From NCBI RefSeq assembly GCF_002021815.1, contig NZ_CP019952.1, forward strand, positions 4,619,001-4,683,000: a stretch of 64,000 nt of DNA, read 5' to 3'. Numbering within the stretch: the first letter of the stretch is position 1; each line of letters begins with the position of its first letter. Under the pieces are notes generated by a model. That model was given only the letters and a program-made list of their open reading frames with translations, was not told where the DNA came from and did not search any database. Of the stretch, positions 35,186 to 43,730 are shown piece after piece. A program made the position numbers and the translations under genes. This stretch comes from Pseudomonas parafulva. Lineage in GTDB: Bacteria > Pseudomonadota > Gammaproteobacteria > Pseudomonadales > Pseudomonadaceae.

Positions 35186-36608
35186 GTCCGCTGCTGCATC
35201 GTTCCGCGTCGAAAAAGATCTGTTGGGCACCCTTGAAGTTCCTGCCGATGCCTACTACGGCATCCAGACCCTGCGCGCTGCCAACAACTTCCACCTCTCT
35301 GGCGTCCCCCTATCGCACTACCCCAAGCTGGTCGTGGCCTTGGCCATGGTCAAGCAGGCGGCTGCCGATGCCAACCGTGAGCTGGGCCACCTGAGCGATG
35401 CAAAGCACGCTGCCATCAGTGCAGCCTGCGCCCGTCTGATCAAGGGCGACTACCACGAGCAGTTCGTGGTCGACATGATTCAAGGGGGTGCCGGTACCTC
35501 CACCAATATGAACGCCAACGAAGTCATCGCCAACGTTGCGTTGGAGGCCATGGGTCACCAGAAGGGTGAATACCAGTACCTGCACCCCAACAACGATGTG
35601 AACATGGCGCAGTCGACCAACGACGCCTACCCCACCGCTATTCGCCTGGGCTTGCTGCTGGGCCACGACGCCCTGCTGGCCAGCCTCGACAGCCTGATCC
35701 AGGCCTTTGCTGCCAAAGGTAAAGAGTTCGACCACGTACTAAAGATGGGTCGTACCCAGCTGCAGGACGCCGTGCCGATGACTCTGGGCCAGGAATTCCG
35801 CGCCTTTGCCACCACCATGACCGAAGACCTCAACCGTCTGCGCTCGCTGGCACCTGAGCTGCTCACCGAGATCAACCTGGGTGGCACCGCGATTGGCACC
35901 GGCATCAACGCCGACCCGGGCTACCAAGCTCTGGCCGTACAGCGTCTGGCAACCATCAGTGGCCAGCCACTGGTACCGGCTGCCGACCTGATCGAAGCCA
36001 CCTCCGACATGGGCGCCTTCGTACTGTTCTCCGGCATGCTCAAGCGCACCGCGGTCAAGTTGTCGAAGATCTGCAACGACCTGCGCCTGCTGTCCAGCGG
36101 CCCGCGTACCGGCATCAACGAGATCAACCTGCCGGCTCGTCAGCCAGGCAGCTCGATCATGCCAGGCAAGGTAAACCCGGTGATTCCTGAAGCCGTGAAC
36201 CAAGTGGCCTTCGCCATCATGGGCAACGACCTGGCCCTGACCGTCGCGGCCGAAGGTGGCCAGCTTCAGTTGAACGTGATGGAGCCGTTGATCGCCTACA
36301 AGATCTTCGACTCGATTCGCCTGCTGCAACGCGCCATGGACATGCTGCGCGAGCATTGCATCGTCGGCATCACCGCCAACGAACAGCGCTGCCGTGAACT
36401 GGTCGAGCATTCGATTGGCCTGGTCACTGCCCTGAACCCTTATATCGGCTACGAAAACGCCACCCGTATCGCTCGCGTTGCCCTGGAAACCGGCCGCGGC
36501 GTGCTTGAACTGGTGCGCGAAGAGAAGCTGCTGGACGACGCGATGCTCGACGACATCCTGCGCCCGGAAAACATGATTGCCCCGCGTCTGGTTCCGCTCA
36601 AGGCCTGA
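35184..36608 (+). CDS. aspA: Aspartate ammonia-lyase
   Basis: Reversibly deaminates L-aspartate to fumarate and ammonia, feeding the TCA cycle. A 474-residue member of the fumarase/aspartase superfamily. The three conserved regions are seen: GGAGTSTNMNANEVIANVAL, VGRTQ-type region KMGRTQLQDAVPMTLGQEF, and the signature loop GSSIMPGKVNPVIPEAVNQV with the catalytic Ser. The start MSAAASFRVEKDLLG was chosen because it matches the conserved N-terminus; ATGs at 35151 and 35172 are alternatives. A strong terminator follows. Confidence 0.97.
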   Translation: MSAAASFRVEKDLLGTLEVPADAYYGIQTLRAANNFHLSGVPLSHYPKLVVALAMVKQAAADANRELGHLSDAKHAAISAACARLIKGDYHEQFVVDMIQGGAGTSTNMNANEVIANVALEAMGHQKGEYQYLHPNNDVNMAQSTNDAYPTAIRLGLLLGHDALLASLDSLIQAFAAKGKEFDHVLKMGRTQLQDAVPMTLGQEFRAFATTMTEDLNRLRSLAPELLTEINLGGTAIGTGINADPGYQALAVQRLATISGQPLVPAADLIEATSDMGAFVLFSGMLKRTAVKLSKICNDLRLLSSGPRTGINEINLPARQPGSSIMPGKVNPVIPEAVNQVAFAIMGNDLALTVAAEGGQLQLNVMEPLIAYKIFDSIRLLQRAMDMLREHCIVGITANEQRCRELVEHSIGLVTALNPYIGYENATRIARVALETGRGVLELVREEKLLDDAMLDDILRPENMIAPRLVPLKA

Positions 36609-36666
36609 CCAGCACGTTGTAACCGTCTCACCAGGTCGAGGGACTAGACACCTCTCAACCTTTCCT

Positions 36667-36697
36667 AAGCCCGGGCGCATGCTTCGGGCTTTTTTTT
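36667..36697 (+). terminator. Terminator of aspA
   Basis: AAGCCCG (36667-36673) and CGGGCTT (36685-36691) form a 7-bp stem running into eight T residues. A clear factor-independent terminator. Confidence 0.85.
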
Positions 36698-36785
36698 GCC
36701 CGCCCGGTGCCGGTTGGCAGGCATTGACGGCACTCGGCATACAACTTGCTCGGTAATGCGTCCCAGACCTACGGGACCACCCAGC

Positions 36786-37778
36786 ATGCTGCACAGCCAC
36801 CTGACCACCCTCAACGCGGTTTCGCTGATTCTCAACGTCTTCCAGGCTCAAGGCTGCGAAGCCTCGGAGCTGCTGGCCGGGAGCGGCATAGGCCCAGCGG
36901 ACCTTGGCCATGCCGATGCACGCATCACGACCCAGCAGGAACTGCAGGTCTGTGCCAATGCCGTGGCACGTCGGGAGGATATTGGCCTGGAGTTGGGCCA
37001 GCGCATGCGCGTGTCTTCCTACGGCATGCTGGGGTACGCGCTGCTGTCCAGTGCCACTTTGGGTGACGCCCTGAGCCTGGCATTGGAGTATCCGGCACTG
37101 CTGGGAACAGTTTTTACCTTGCGTCTGGTCGACGACGGCCACAGTGTCTGGCTCAGCGCCAGCGATTATCGGGACAGCCCTGCGCTCAGCGCTTTCAACG
37201 CCGAATTCTGCATGGTGTCGTTGAAGGTCATCTGCGACGACTTGCTAGGCCTCGATCTGCCGCTGCTCGGGGCTCGCTTCGAGCACCTGCGCCCGGATTA
37301 CCACGCGTGCTACAGGCGCATGTTCCAGTGCCCGACCACCTTCGCCTCCCATGACAATGCCTTTGCCTTCGAGCGGCACTGGCTAGACGCGCCACTTCCC
37401 CTGGCCGACCCGATCACCCACAAGGCCATGAAAGAGCGATGCCGACGCCTGAACCTCGAGTTCACCGGCCGGCAGGCATGGCTGGGGCGCGTCCGCCAAC
37501 TGCTTGTCAATCAACTGGAAGCGGCGCCGGGCCTGGAGGGCCTGGCACGGCAGATGAACTGCTCGTCCCGTACGCTTCGCCGTCATTTGCAGGCGCTGGG
37601 CAGCAGCTATCAGCAATTGCTCGATGAGTTGAAGTTCGAACGGGCCAAGGAACTGCTCGCCGACGGGCACATGCCGATCCACCGCATTGCCGAAACGCTT
37701 GGGTACAGCGAGACGGCCAGTTTCCGTCATGCCTTTGTGCGCTGGAGTGGCGTGGCGCCGACTCGGTTTCGTGGCTGA
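36786..37778 (+). CDS. AraC family transcriptional regulator
   Basis: A 330-residue regulator. The N-terminal 200 residues match the arabinose-binding-domain type of AraC proteins (ITTQQELQVCANAVARREDI; SYGMLGYALLSSATLGDALS), and the C-terminus has two helix-turn-helix units (LEGLARQMNCSSRTLRRHLQ; HRIAETLGYSETASFRHAFV with the usual RW..V.P..FR end). The ATG at 36786 was chosen from the conserved start MLHSHLTTLNAVSLI. It lies 148 bp upstream of the acetylpolyamine amidohydrolase gene in the same direction and may control it; the inducer is unknown. Confidence 0.92.
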   Translation: MLHSHLTTLNAVSLILNVFQAQGCEASELLAGSGIGPADLGHADARITTQQELQVCANAVARREDIGLELGQRMRVSSYGMLGYALLSSATLGDALSLALEYPALLGTVFTLRLVDDGHSVWLSASDYRDSPALSAFNAEFCMVSLKVICDDLLGLDLPLLGARFEHLRPDYHACYRRMFQCPTTFASHDNAFAFERHWLDAPLPLADPITHKAMKERCRRLNLEFTGRQAWLGRVRQLLVNQLEAAPGLEGLARQMNCSSRTLRRHLQALGSSYQQLLDELKFERAKELLADGHMPIHRIAETLGYSETASFRHAFVRWSGVAPTRFRG

Positions 37779-37926
37779 CCCTGCTGCTAAGCCCAGGGAA
37801 ACTGCCGCGAAGATGAAGGTGGTCGACGTTGGCCATATCTATCCTCTTTTGGCCGATTCGGACGTTCTCGCTAAGCGGCCCCGTTCGTGACAATGGATGC
37901 ACGCCAGTACCCACCGGAGAACAACA

Positions 37927-38970
37927 ATGCTGACGATCTATTCCGATGATCACCGTCTGCACCATGGCCGCTGCGAGCTGATCGACGGCAAGCTCATGCC
38001 TTGCTTCGAAATGCCCTCGCGTGCCGATCACGTCCTGGCCCAGGTACGCAAACGCGAGCTGGGTGAGGTCAGAGGCCCTGACGATTTTGGCCGTGCGCCG
38101 TTGCTGCGCGTACACAGTGCCGACTACCTCGACTTCTTCGAAGGTGCCTGGGCGCGCTGGGCAGCCATGGGCCAGGAGGGCGATCTGCTTCCCTATACCT
38201 GGCCTGCTCGCACGTTGCGGGCGGTCAAGCCCACCGGGTTGCACGGTGAGCTGGGTTACTACAGTTTCGATGCAGGGGCGCCCATCACGGCAGGCACCTG
38301 GCAGGCCGCCTACAGCGCAGCCCAGGTCGCGCTCACGGCGCAAGCGGCCATCGAGCAGGGTGCCCACGCCGCGTTCGCATTGTGTCGTCCACCGGGGCAC
38401 CACGCGGCAGGCGACGTCATGGGGGGCTACTGCTACCTGAACAATGCAGCCATCGCTGCCCAGGCCTTCCTCGACCAAGGGCGAGCAAAGGTGGCCATCC
38501 TCGACGTGGACTACCACCACGGCAATGGTACCCAGGACATTTTCTATAGCCGCGCCGATGTTTTCTTCGCCTCCATTCATGGTGATCCTCAGGATGAGTT
38601 CCCCTTCTTCCTGGGCTATGCCGACGAAACCGGAGCCGGTGCCGGCGAGGGCTGCAACGTGAATTATCCGCTACCGGCAGGCAGTGACTGGTCGACCTGG
38701 CGAGCAGCTCTGGAAGACGCTTGCGAACGCATCGCCGCGTATGAGCCGGAGGTAGTGGTGGTATCGCTGGGGGTGGACACATTCAAGGACGATCCGATCT
38801 CCCAGTTCAAGCTCGACAGTCCTGATTACCTGGAGATGGGCAAGCGCATCGCGCAGCTCGGCAAGCCCACCCTGTTCGTGATGGAAGGTGGCTATGCCGT
38901 GGAAGAAATCGGCATCAACGCCGTCAACGTGCTCGAAGGCTTCCAACGCGCACAACCCGGAGCTCGATAA
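37927..38970 (+). CDS. aphA: Acetylpolyamine amidohydrolase
   Basis: Removes acetyl groups from acetylated polyamines such as acetylputrescine and acetylcadaverine. The 347-residue protein is a class II histone-deacetylase-like enzyme. Active-site residues are all in place and at the same numbers as in the Mycoplana ramosa enzyme: His158-His159 in [10 protein letters not shown], zinc ligands Asp195 and His197 in LDVDYHHGN, Asp284 in LGVDTF, and Tyr323 in [12 protein letters not shown] precedes the ATG at 37927. The stop overlaps the next start by one base, coupling it to a polyamine-binding protein gene. Confidence 0.93.
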   Translation: MLTIYSDDHRLHHGRCELIDGKLMPCFEMPSRADHVLAQVRKRELGEVRGPDDFGRAPLLRVHSADYLDFFEGAWARWAAMGQEGDLLPYTWPARTLRAVKPTGLHGELGYYSFDAGAPITAGTWQAAYSAAQVALTAQAAIEQGAHAAFALCRPPGHHAAGDVMGGYCYLNNAAIAAQAFLDQGRAKVAILDVDYHHGNGTQDIFYSRADVFFASIHGDPQDEFPFFLGYADETGAGAGEGCNVNYPLPAGSDWSTWRAALEDACERIAAYEPEVVVVSLGVDTFKDDPISQFKLDSPDYLEMGKRIAQLGKPTLFVMEGGYAVEEIGINAVNVLEGFQRAQPGAR

Positions 38971-40073
38971 TGGCCACCCTCAAACAGCTACTCGCCCCTC
39001 TCGTTGCTGCAGTACTGTGCGCAGGTACCCTGCACGCCCAGGCCGAACAGCGCACGCTGCGCGTGTACAACTGGTTCGATTACATCACCCCGCAGACGCT
39101 GACTGACTTCCAAAAGGACAGCGGTGTGAAGCTGGTGTATGACATCTTCGATACCAATGAAGCGCTGGAAGCCAAGTTGCTGACCGGCAACTCTGGTTAC
39201 GATGTGGTGGTGCCATCCAACGTGTTTCTGGCCAAGCAGATCGAGGCCGGCGTGTTCCAGTCGCTCGATCGCAGCAGGCTGCCGAACTGGCAACACCTGG
39301 ACCCGGCCCTGATGAAGCTGATCGAGGCCAACGACCCAGGTAACAAGTTTGCCGTGCCGTACATGTACGGCACCATACTGATCGGCTTCAACCCGGCCAA
39401 GGTCAAGGCTGCGCTCGGCGACAATGCGCCGGTGGACAGCTGGGACCTGATCTTCAAGGAAGAGAACATTGCCAAGCTCAAGCAATGTGGCGTCGCCCTG
39501 CTCGACTCGCCGTCGGAGATTCTGCCGCTGGCCCTGCAGCACCTGGGCTTGCCACCCAATAGTGACAAACCGGCCGACTACAAGAAGGCCGAGGCGCTGA
39601 TGCTGAAGATTCGCCCGTATATCACCTACTTCCACTCGTCGAAGTATATGGCAGACATCGCCAATGGCGATATCTGCGTCGCCGTGGGCTACAGCGGCAG
39701 CTTCTCGCAGGCTGCCAACCGTGCCCGCGAGGCCAACAACGGTGTCGTGGTGGACATGCGCCTGCCCAAGGAAGGCGCACCGATCTGGTTCGACATGCTG
39801 GCGATACCGAAAAACGCGGCCAACCCGGAAGACGCCTATAAGTTCATCAATTACCTCCTGCGGCCGGAGGTGATTGCGCCGATCAGCGACTTTGTCGGGT
39901 ACCCCAACCCGAACAAGGATGCGACCGACAAGGTGAACCCAGCGATTCGCAACAACCCCAACCTGTACCCGACGGCAGAGGCAATGACCAAGCTGTACAC
40001 CCTCAAGCCATTGGCGCGAGATGCGGAGCGTGCGCGGACCCGCGCATGGACCAGAATCAAGTCCGGGACCTGA
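38970..40073 (+). CDS. Polyamine ABC transporter substrate-binding protein (PotF/SpuD-like)
   Basis: A 367-residue periplasmic binding protein. The signal peptide is [20 protein letters not shown] with cleavage after HAQA. The mature part shows the PotF/SpuD pattern: [20 protein letters not shown], then [20 protein letters not shown] with DVVVPSNVF and [17 protein letters not shown]. These proteins bind putrescine or spermidine for an ABC importer. No permease or ATPase gene is next to it, so it must use components encoded elsewhere. Overlap with aphA by one base argues that it binds the substrate or product of that enzyme, perhaps acetylated diamines. Confidence 0.9.
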   Translation: MATLKQLLAPLVAAVLCAGTLHAQAEQRTLRVYNWFDYITPQTLTDFQKDSGVKLVYDIFDTNEALEAKLLTGNSGYDVVVPSNVFLAKQIEAGVFQSLDRSRLPNWQHLDPALMKLIEANDPGNKFAVPYMYGTILIGFNPAKVKAALGDNAPVDSWDLIFKEENIAKLKQCGVALLDSPSEILPLALQHLGLPPNSDKPADYKKAEALMLKIRPYITYFHSSKYMADIANGDICVAVGYSGSFSQAANRAREANNGVVVDMRLPKEGAPIWFDMLAIPKNAANPEDAYKFINYLLRPEVIAPISDFVGYPNPNKDATDKVNPAIRNNPNLYPTAEAMTKLYTLKPLARDAERARTRAWTRIKSGT

Positions 40074-40078
40074 GTCGC

Positions 40079-40168
40079 CTGCTTCGCGGGTAAACCCGCT
40101 CCCACAGGTACAGCGCTGACCTTAAGTGCTGTGCAGATCCTGTTGGAGCGGGTTTAACCGCGAAGTGG
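40079..40168. repeat. Inverted pair of REP elements
   Basis: CTTCGCGGGTAAACCCGCTC with flanking CCACA lies at about 40083-40107, and its inverse (reading CTTCGCGGTTAAACCCGCTC on the minus strand) is at 40141-40165. These match the intergenic REP family of P. putida. The second copy supplies the last codons and the TAA stop of the MocR gene. Confidence 0.8.
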
Positions 40169-41692
40169 CCGCCAAGCCTTGCGCAGTTTCATCAAGGCAT
40201 CGGCAATTTCCCCTTCCGGCACCGCTGCAAACCCCAGCACCAGCCCTGCCCGCTTATCCACAGGCACCTCGCTGTCCGCCAACCAGAAACTGCTCAGCGC
40301 CGTCACCTCTACGCCCACCGCTTCAGCCTTGGCTACCAGTTCCTGCTCACGCGCAAAGTTATCCACATCTACCTTCACATGCAGCCCGGCCGCCACTGCC
40401 GGCATGGCACCCAACCCGGGAATATCCATAGGCCAGCCGGCCTTGAGCACATTGCGCCGGCTCAACGCCGCCTTGCGCATGCGCCGGATATGCCGCTGAA
40501 AGTGCCCACGGGCCATGAACTCGGCCATCACGCATTGGCTGCTGACCTCAGAATGCCGCACCGCCAACGCCTTGCCCTGGCTGAACGCTTGGGCCAGCGG
40601 CGGCGGTAGCACCAGGTAACCCAGGCGCAGCGCCGGGAAGGCGATTTTGCCGAAGGTGCCGACATACAGCACCCGCCCGTGAAGGTCGAGCGCTGCAAGC
40701 GGGGCCAAGGGCGCGCCACGGTATCGGTACTCACCGTCATAGTCGTCCTCGATAATCCACGCGTCGTTACGCTCGGCCCAGGCCAGCAGTGACAGGCGAC
40801 GCGCCAGGCTCATGGTCACCCCGGTCGGGTACTGATGAGCAGGCGTCACGTAGGCCAGCCGGCAATCCTCCAATTGCGCTAGCCGAGTGCAATCCATCCC
40901 CTCTTCATCCACCGGTACACCATGCACCCGGCCACCCGCCAGTGCGAAGGCATGACCGGCTGCCCGATAGCCCGGGTTTTCCACAGCCACACCGTCGCCT
41001 GGCTGCAACAGCAACTGTGCACAAAGGCTGATGGCCTGTTGTGCACCACTGGTGATCACAATTTGTTCAGCCATGCAACTCAGCCCACGCGAGCGTCGCA
41101 AGTAGGCAGCGATGAGTTCGCGCAGCATCGGCTCGCCCGCCGGATCGCCATAACCCAGTTGAGCGGGGCTCGGATGACGCCAGAAACCCGCCTGCAGCTT
41201 GGCCCAGACGCCAAACGGGAACAGGTCGAATGCGGGAATACCGACGCGAAAAGCACGGGGCTGACCGCTTCTTGGCGGCGGCAAGTAGTTGGTTTTCAGT
41301 CGCTGCAAAGCGTCACTGAAACGCCGGTTGCTGGATAAATCCTCAGTATCATTTACAGGAAATGTGGATAAGTCTGTTGATAACCCATGGGGTAACCCTG
41401 TGGATACTTGTGTGGATAGTTTTGGTAGCCGACTCACGTAAGTGCCATCACCCACCCGGCTTTCGATGTAGCCCTCGGCGTACAACTGATCATAGGCCCG
41501 CACCACGCTGTTGCGTGATAACCCCAGCATGGTGGCCAACTCACGGGTGGCCGGCAACCGGGTTCCGCTGCTCAGGCGCCCATCCAGCACCCGCGCTCGC
41601 AGCGCTTGGTACAGCTGCTGGCTAAGCCCGCGGCGGTGATCCAAGGCAATTCCGGAAGGGTCGAAAGGCAAAACGAGGGGGCTATCGCTCAT
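40154..41692 (-). CDS. MocR-type regulator: GntR helix-turn-helix fused to aminotransferase-like domain
   Basis: A 512-residue PLP-binding transcription regulator. Residues 1-75 form a GntR winged helix (LSQQLYQALRARVLDGRLSS; LATMLGLSRNSVVRAYDQLY) and residues from about 140 form an aspartate-aminotransferase fold with the PLP lysine region (VLYVGTFGKIAFPALRLGYL) and EDDYDGEYRYRG. Between them, LSTQ-VSTG-LPHG-LSTD-LSTF is a tetrapeptide repeat from a 12-bp DNA repeat. MocR proteins usually control the divergent neighbour, here the PaiB-like gene. The gene also has an unusual number of TTATCCACA sites. Its 3' end lies in a REP element. Confidence 0.92.
   Translation of the reverse strand: MSDSPLVLPFDPSGIALDHRRGLSQQLYQALRARVLDGRLSSGTRLPATRELATMLGLSRNSVVRAYDQLYAEGYIESRVGDGTYVSRLPKLSTQVSTGLPHGLSTDLSTFPVNDTEDLSSNRRFSDALQRLKTNYLPPPRSGQPRAFRVGIPAFDLFPFGVWAKLQAGFWRHPSPAQLGYGDPAGEPMLRELIAAYLRRSRGLSCMAEQIVITSGAQQAISLCAQLLLQPGDGVAVENPGYRAAGHAFALAGGRVHGVPVDEEGMDCTRLAQLEDCRLAYVTPAHQYPTGVTMSLARRLSLLAWAERNDAWIIEDDYDGEYRYRGAPLAPLAALDLHGRVLYVGTFGKIAFPALRLGYLVLPPPLAQAFSQGKALAVRHSEVSSQCVMAEFMARGHFQRHIRRMRKAALSRRNVLKAGWPMDIPGLGAMPAVAAGLHVKVDVDNFAREQELVAKAEAVGVEVTALSSFWLADSEVPVDKRAGLVLGFAAVPEGEIADALMKLRKAWRPLRG
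41363..41419 (-). repeat. 12-bp in-frame repeat carrying DnaA-box-like nonamers
   Basis: Nonamers start at 41363 (TGTGGATAA), 41375 (TGTTGATAA), 41399 (TGTGGATAC) and 41411 (TGTGGATAG), spaced 12, 24 and 12 bp. The first is an exact DnaA box (TTATCCACA on the minus strand). The period equals four codons and encodes the LSTx repeat in the MocR linker. Confidence 0.75.
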
Positions 41693-41782
41693 GGTATTGG
41701 ACCTATCAAAACAGGCAGTAATGGCTCTTACCCAGAACCAATAGCCTGCTTAGGATGGCACCATTGCACAAGGAAACCGAGC
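41693..41782. promoter_or_regulatory. Divergent promoter region, MocR/PaiB-like genes
   Basis: The 90-bp gap holds a partial inverted repeat, TATTGGACC near 41695-41703 and GAACCAATA near 41736-41744, a plausible MocR operator because this family binds repeats in its own divergent promoter region. No clean -35/-10 pair was defined. Confidence 0.35.
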
Positions 41783-42412
41783 ATGTACAACAGCAAACCT
41801 CACCAGGAAGACGACCTCGGCCGCCTGCATCAGCATATGCTCGATACCCGCCTGGCCGTGCTGGTCAGCCAAGGAGAACAAGGCTTGTTGGCCACACACC
41901 TGCCGGTGCTGGTCGATACCGGCGAAGGCAAGCTAGGGACCGTCTATGCGCACCTGGCACGGGCCAACCGCCAATGGGAGGACCTGGCACAAGGTGGCGA
42001 AGCCCTGCTGGTCTTCCCCGGCGCCGATGCCTATGTCAGCCCCGGATACTACCCAAGCAAAGCCGATAACCCCAAGGTCGTGCCGACCTGGAACTACCTG
42101 GCAGTACACGCTTATGGTCCGGCCGAGATAATCCAAGACCCAGCAGCGTTGCTGACTATCGTCAGCCGCCTGACCGAGCGCCACGAACAAGGCCGCAACG
42201 AGCCATGGAGCGTCACCGACGCCCCGGCTGACTACCTCGACGGCATGCTCCGCGCCATCGTCGGTATCCGCCTGCCCATCGCCCGCCTGCAAGGTGCGCG
42301 CAAGCTCAGCCAGAACCGCTCCAAACAAGACATCGCCGGCGTGCGCGAAGGCCTGACCGCCAGCCCCGATCAACTGGATAACCAACTCGCAGCGCACATG
42401 CGCCAGCTTTGA
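41783..42412 (+). CDS. PaiB-like FMN-binding negative transcriptional regulator family protein
   Basis: A 209-residue protein of the PaiB family (FMN-binding split-barrel fold, related to pyridoxamine-phosphate oxidase). The conserved opening is MYNSKPHQEDDLGRLHQHML, followed by THLPVLVDTGEGKLGTVYAH, LVFPGADAYVSPGYYPSK and VPTWNYLAVHAYG, then KLSQNRSKQDIAGV near the end. In Bacillus, PaiB is encoded with the polyamine acetyltransferase PaiA and represses sporulation and protease genes; in Gram-negatives the role is not established. AAGGAAA precedes the ATG at 41783. It is followed by a GNAT gene after 11 bp, the same pairing as paiAB but in reverse order. Confidence 0.9.
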   Translation: MYNSKPHQEDDLGRLHQHMLDTRLAVLVSQGEQGLLATHLPVLVDTGEGKLGTVYAHLARANRQWEDLAQGGEALLVFPGADAYVSPGYYPSKADNPKVVPTWNYLAVHAYGPAEIIQDPAALLTIVSRLTERHEQGRNEPWSVTDAPADYLDGMLRAIVGIRLPIARLQGARKLSQNRSKQDIAGVREGLTASPDQLDNQLAAHMRQL

Positions 42413-42423
42413 AGGAATAGCCC

Positions 42424-42870
42424 ATGCCCAGCGTTACCCTGCGCCCTGTCACCGCTCAAGATCACGCCGCCTGGCACGCCCTGTGGCAAGCCTACCTGCA
42501 CTTCTACGAAACCGAGTTGGCAGATGACGTCAGCCTGAGCACCTGGCAGCGCCTGCTCGACCCGAGTGAGCCGACCCATTCGGCACTGGCCTGGGTGGAT
42601 GGCAAGGCGGTGGGGATGGTCAACTTCATCTACCATCGTTCCAACTGGAGCATCGAGAACTCCTGCTACCTACAGGACCTGTACGTCGACAGCGCGCAGC
42701 GTGGTCTGGGCGTTGGTCGCCAGCTGATCGAGCACGTCTACACCACAGCCAAGGGCGATAACTGCATTAAGGTGCACTGGCTGACCCACGAAACCAACGC
42801 CACCGCCGTCAGCCTGTATCAGCAGGTTGCCGAGCGCTCGGGCTTTATCCAATTTCGCAAAGGCTTGTAG
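42424..42870 (+). CDS. GNAT family N-acetyltransferase
   Basis: A 148-residue single-domain acetyltransferase. The acetyl-CoA pyrophosphate loop is DSAQRGLGVGRQLIEHVYTT (Q-R-G-x-G-x-G), preceded by the strand CYLQDLYV and followed by KVHWLTHETNATAVSLYQQV. The size and small N-terminal part suggest acetylation of a small amine or peptide. It lies 11 bp after the PaiB-like gene, so it may be the PaiA-like partner that acetylates polyamines; this is inferred from context only. It is 7 bp from the next GNAT gene. Confidence 0.88.
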   Translation: MPSVTLRPVTAQDHAAWHALWQAYLHFYETELADDVSLSTWQRLLDPSEPTHSALAWVDGKAVGMVNFIYHRSNWSIENSCYLQDLYVDSAQRGLGVGRQLIEHVYTTAKGDNCIKVHWLTHETNATAVSLYQQVAERSGFIQFRKGL

Positions 42871-42877
42871 GCTGAAC

Positions 42878-43549
42878 ATGACAGACGCATTGAACTGGAA
42901 ACCCGCCGCAACGCCCCAGGCCGAGCCCATCGAGGGCCGCTTCATCCGCCTGGAAAAGCTCCACCCTGCGCGCCATGGCGACGACCTCTGGGAAGTGCTG
43001 CAGGGCCCAACCGCCGACCCGGTGCTATGGGACTACCTGCCTTATGGCCCGTTCACCGAGCGTGCCGCCTTCGACCGCTGGCTGGACGGCAACGCCGCAG
43101 GCCGCGACCCGCTGTTCTACACCGTCATCGACCGTACCACCGGCCAGGCTCAGGGCATTCTCAGCCTGATGTCGATTGTGCCCGACCACGGCCGGATCGA
43201 AATCGGCCACATCGCCTTCGGCGCCGCCATGCAGCGCACCCCTAAGGGCACCGAGGCGGTGTACCTGCTGGGTAAGCTGAGCTTCGAACTGGGCAACCGC
43301 CGGCTGGAGTGGAAGTGCAACAACGCCAACGCCCGCTCCAAGCGCGCGGCAGAGCGCTTTGGTTTCACCTTCGAAGGGGTGTTCCGCAAGCACTTGGTGG
43401 TGAAGGACCACAACCGCGATACGGCCTGGTATTCGATTACCGATGATGAGTGGCCGCAGGTGGCTACCGGGTTTGAGCGGTGGTTGAGTGATGAGAATCA
43501 ACAGCCAGAGGGCCAAGTAGAAACCCTCGAGGCTTGCCGCAAAGACTGA
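42878..43549 (+). CDS. GNAT family N-acetyltransferase, RimJ/RimL-like
   Basis: A 223-residue acetyltransferase of the larger RimJ/RimL type (IEGRFIRLEKLHPARHGDDL at the N-terminus; IEIGHIAFGAAMQRTPKGTE with the acetyl-CoA loop; LGNRRLEWKCNNANARSKRA and AAERFGFTFEGVFRKHLVVK near the end). Members acetylate protein N-termini or small amines. The ATG at 42878 was chosen, 7 bp past the preceding GNAT stop, giving MTDALNWKP; an in-frame Met 51 bp upstream overlaps that gene. REP elements follow the stop. Confidence 0.88.
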   Translation: MTDALNWKPAATPQAEPIEGRFIRLEKLHPARHGDDLWEVLQGPTADPVLWDYLPYGPFTERAAFDRWLDGNAAGRDPLFYTVIDRTTGQAQGILSLMSIVPDHGRIEIGHIAFGAAMQRTPKGTEAVYLLGKLSFELGNRRLEWKCNNANARSKRAAERFGFTFEGVFRKHLVVKDHNRDTAWYSITDDEWPQVATGFERWLSDENQQPEGQVETLEACRKD

Positions 43550-43555
43550 TTTTTG

Positions 43556-43662
43556 CGCTGGCTTCACCGGCCCTATCGCCGGCAAGCCAGCTTCCACAGG
43601 ATTAACTCGATGTCGGAACCTGCGGCGATCCTATGGGAGCGGGTTACCCGCGAAGATGCCGG
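43556..43662. repeat. REP elements after the GNAT genes
   Basis: Two REP-like units: one at 43559-43602 (CACCGGCCCTATCGCCGGCA and following CTTCCACAGG) and one at about 43633-43662 (TGGGAGCGGGTTACCCGCGA then AGATGCCGG). Both match repeats common in P. putida intergenic regions. Confidence 0.7.
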
Positions 43663-43675
43663 TGAATCCAGCAAA

Positions 43676-43699
43676 GAAAAAGGGGAGCATCCGCTCCCC
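43676..43699 (-). terminator. Terminator of pycB
   Basis: On the minus strand GGGGAGC, loop GGAT, GCTCCCC is followed by TTTTTC, 32 bp past the pycB stop. A strong factor-independent terminator. Confidence 0.85.
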
Positions 43700-43730
43700 C
43701 AAGGTAAACCGCTTATAGATTAGGGTCTAC

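Noticed and set aside
35739..37142. 467-codon minus-strand open frame over aspA and the AraC gene
   Set aside because: Covers two conserved plus-strand genes and a terminator; no start context and no protein signature.
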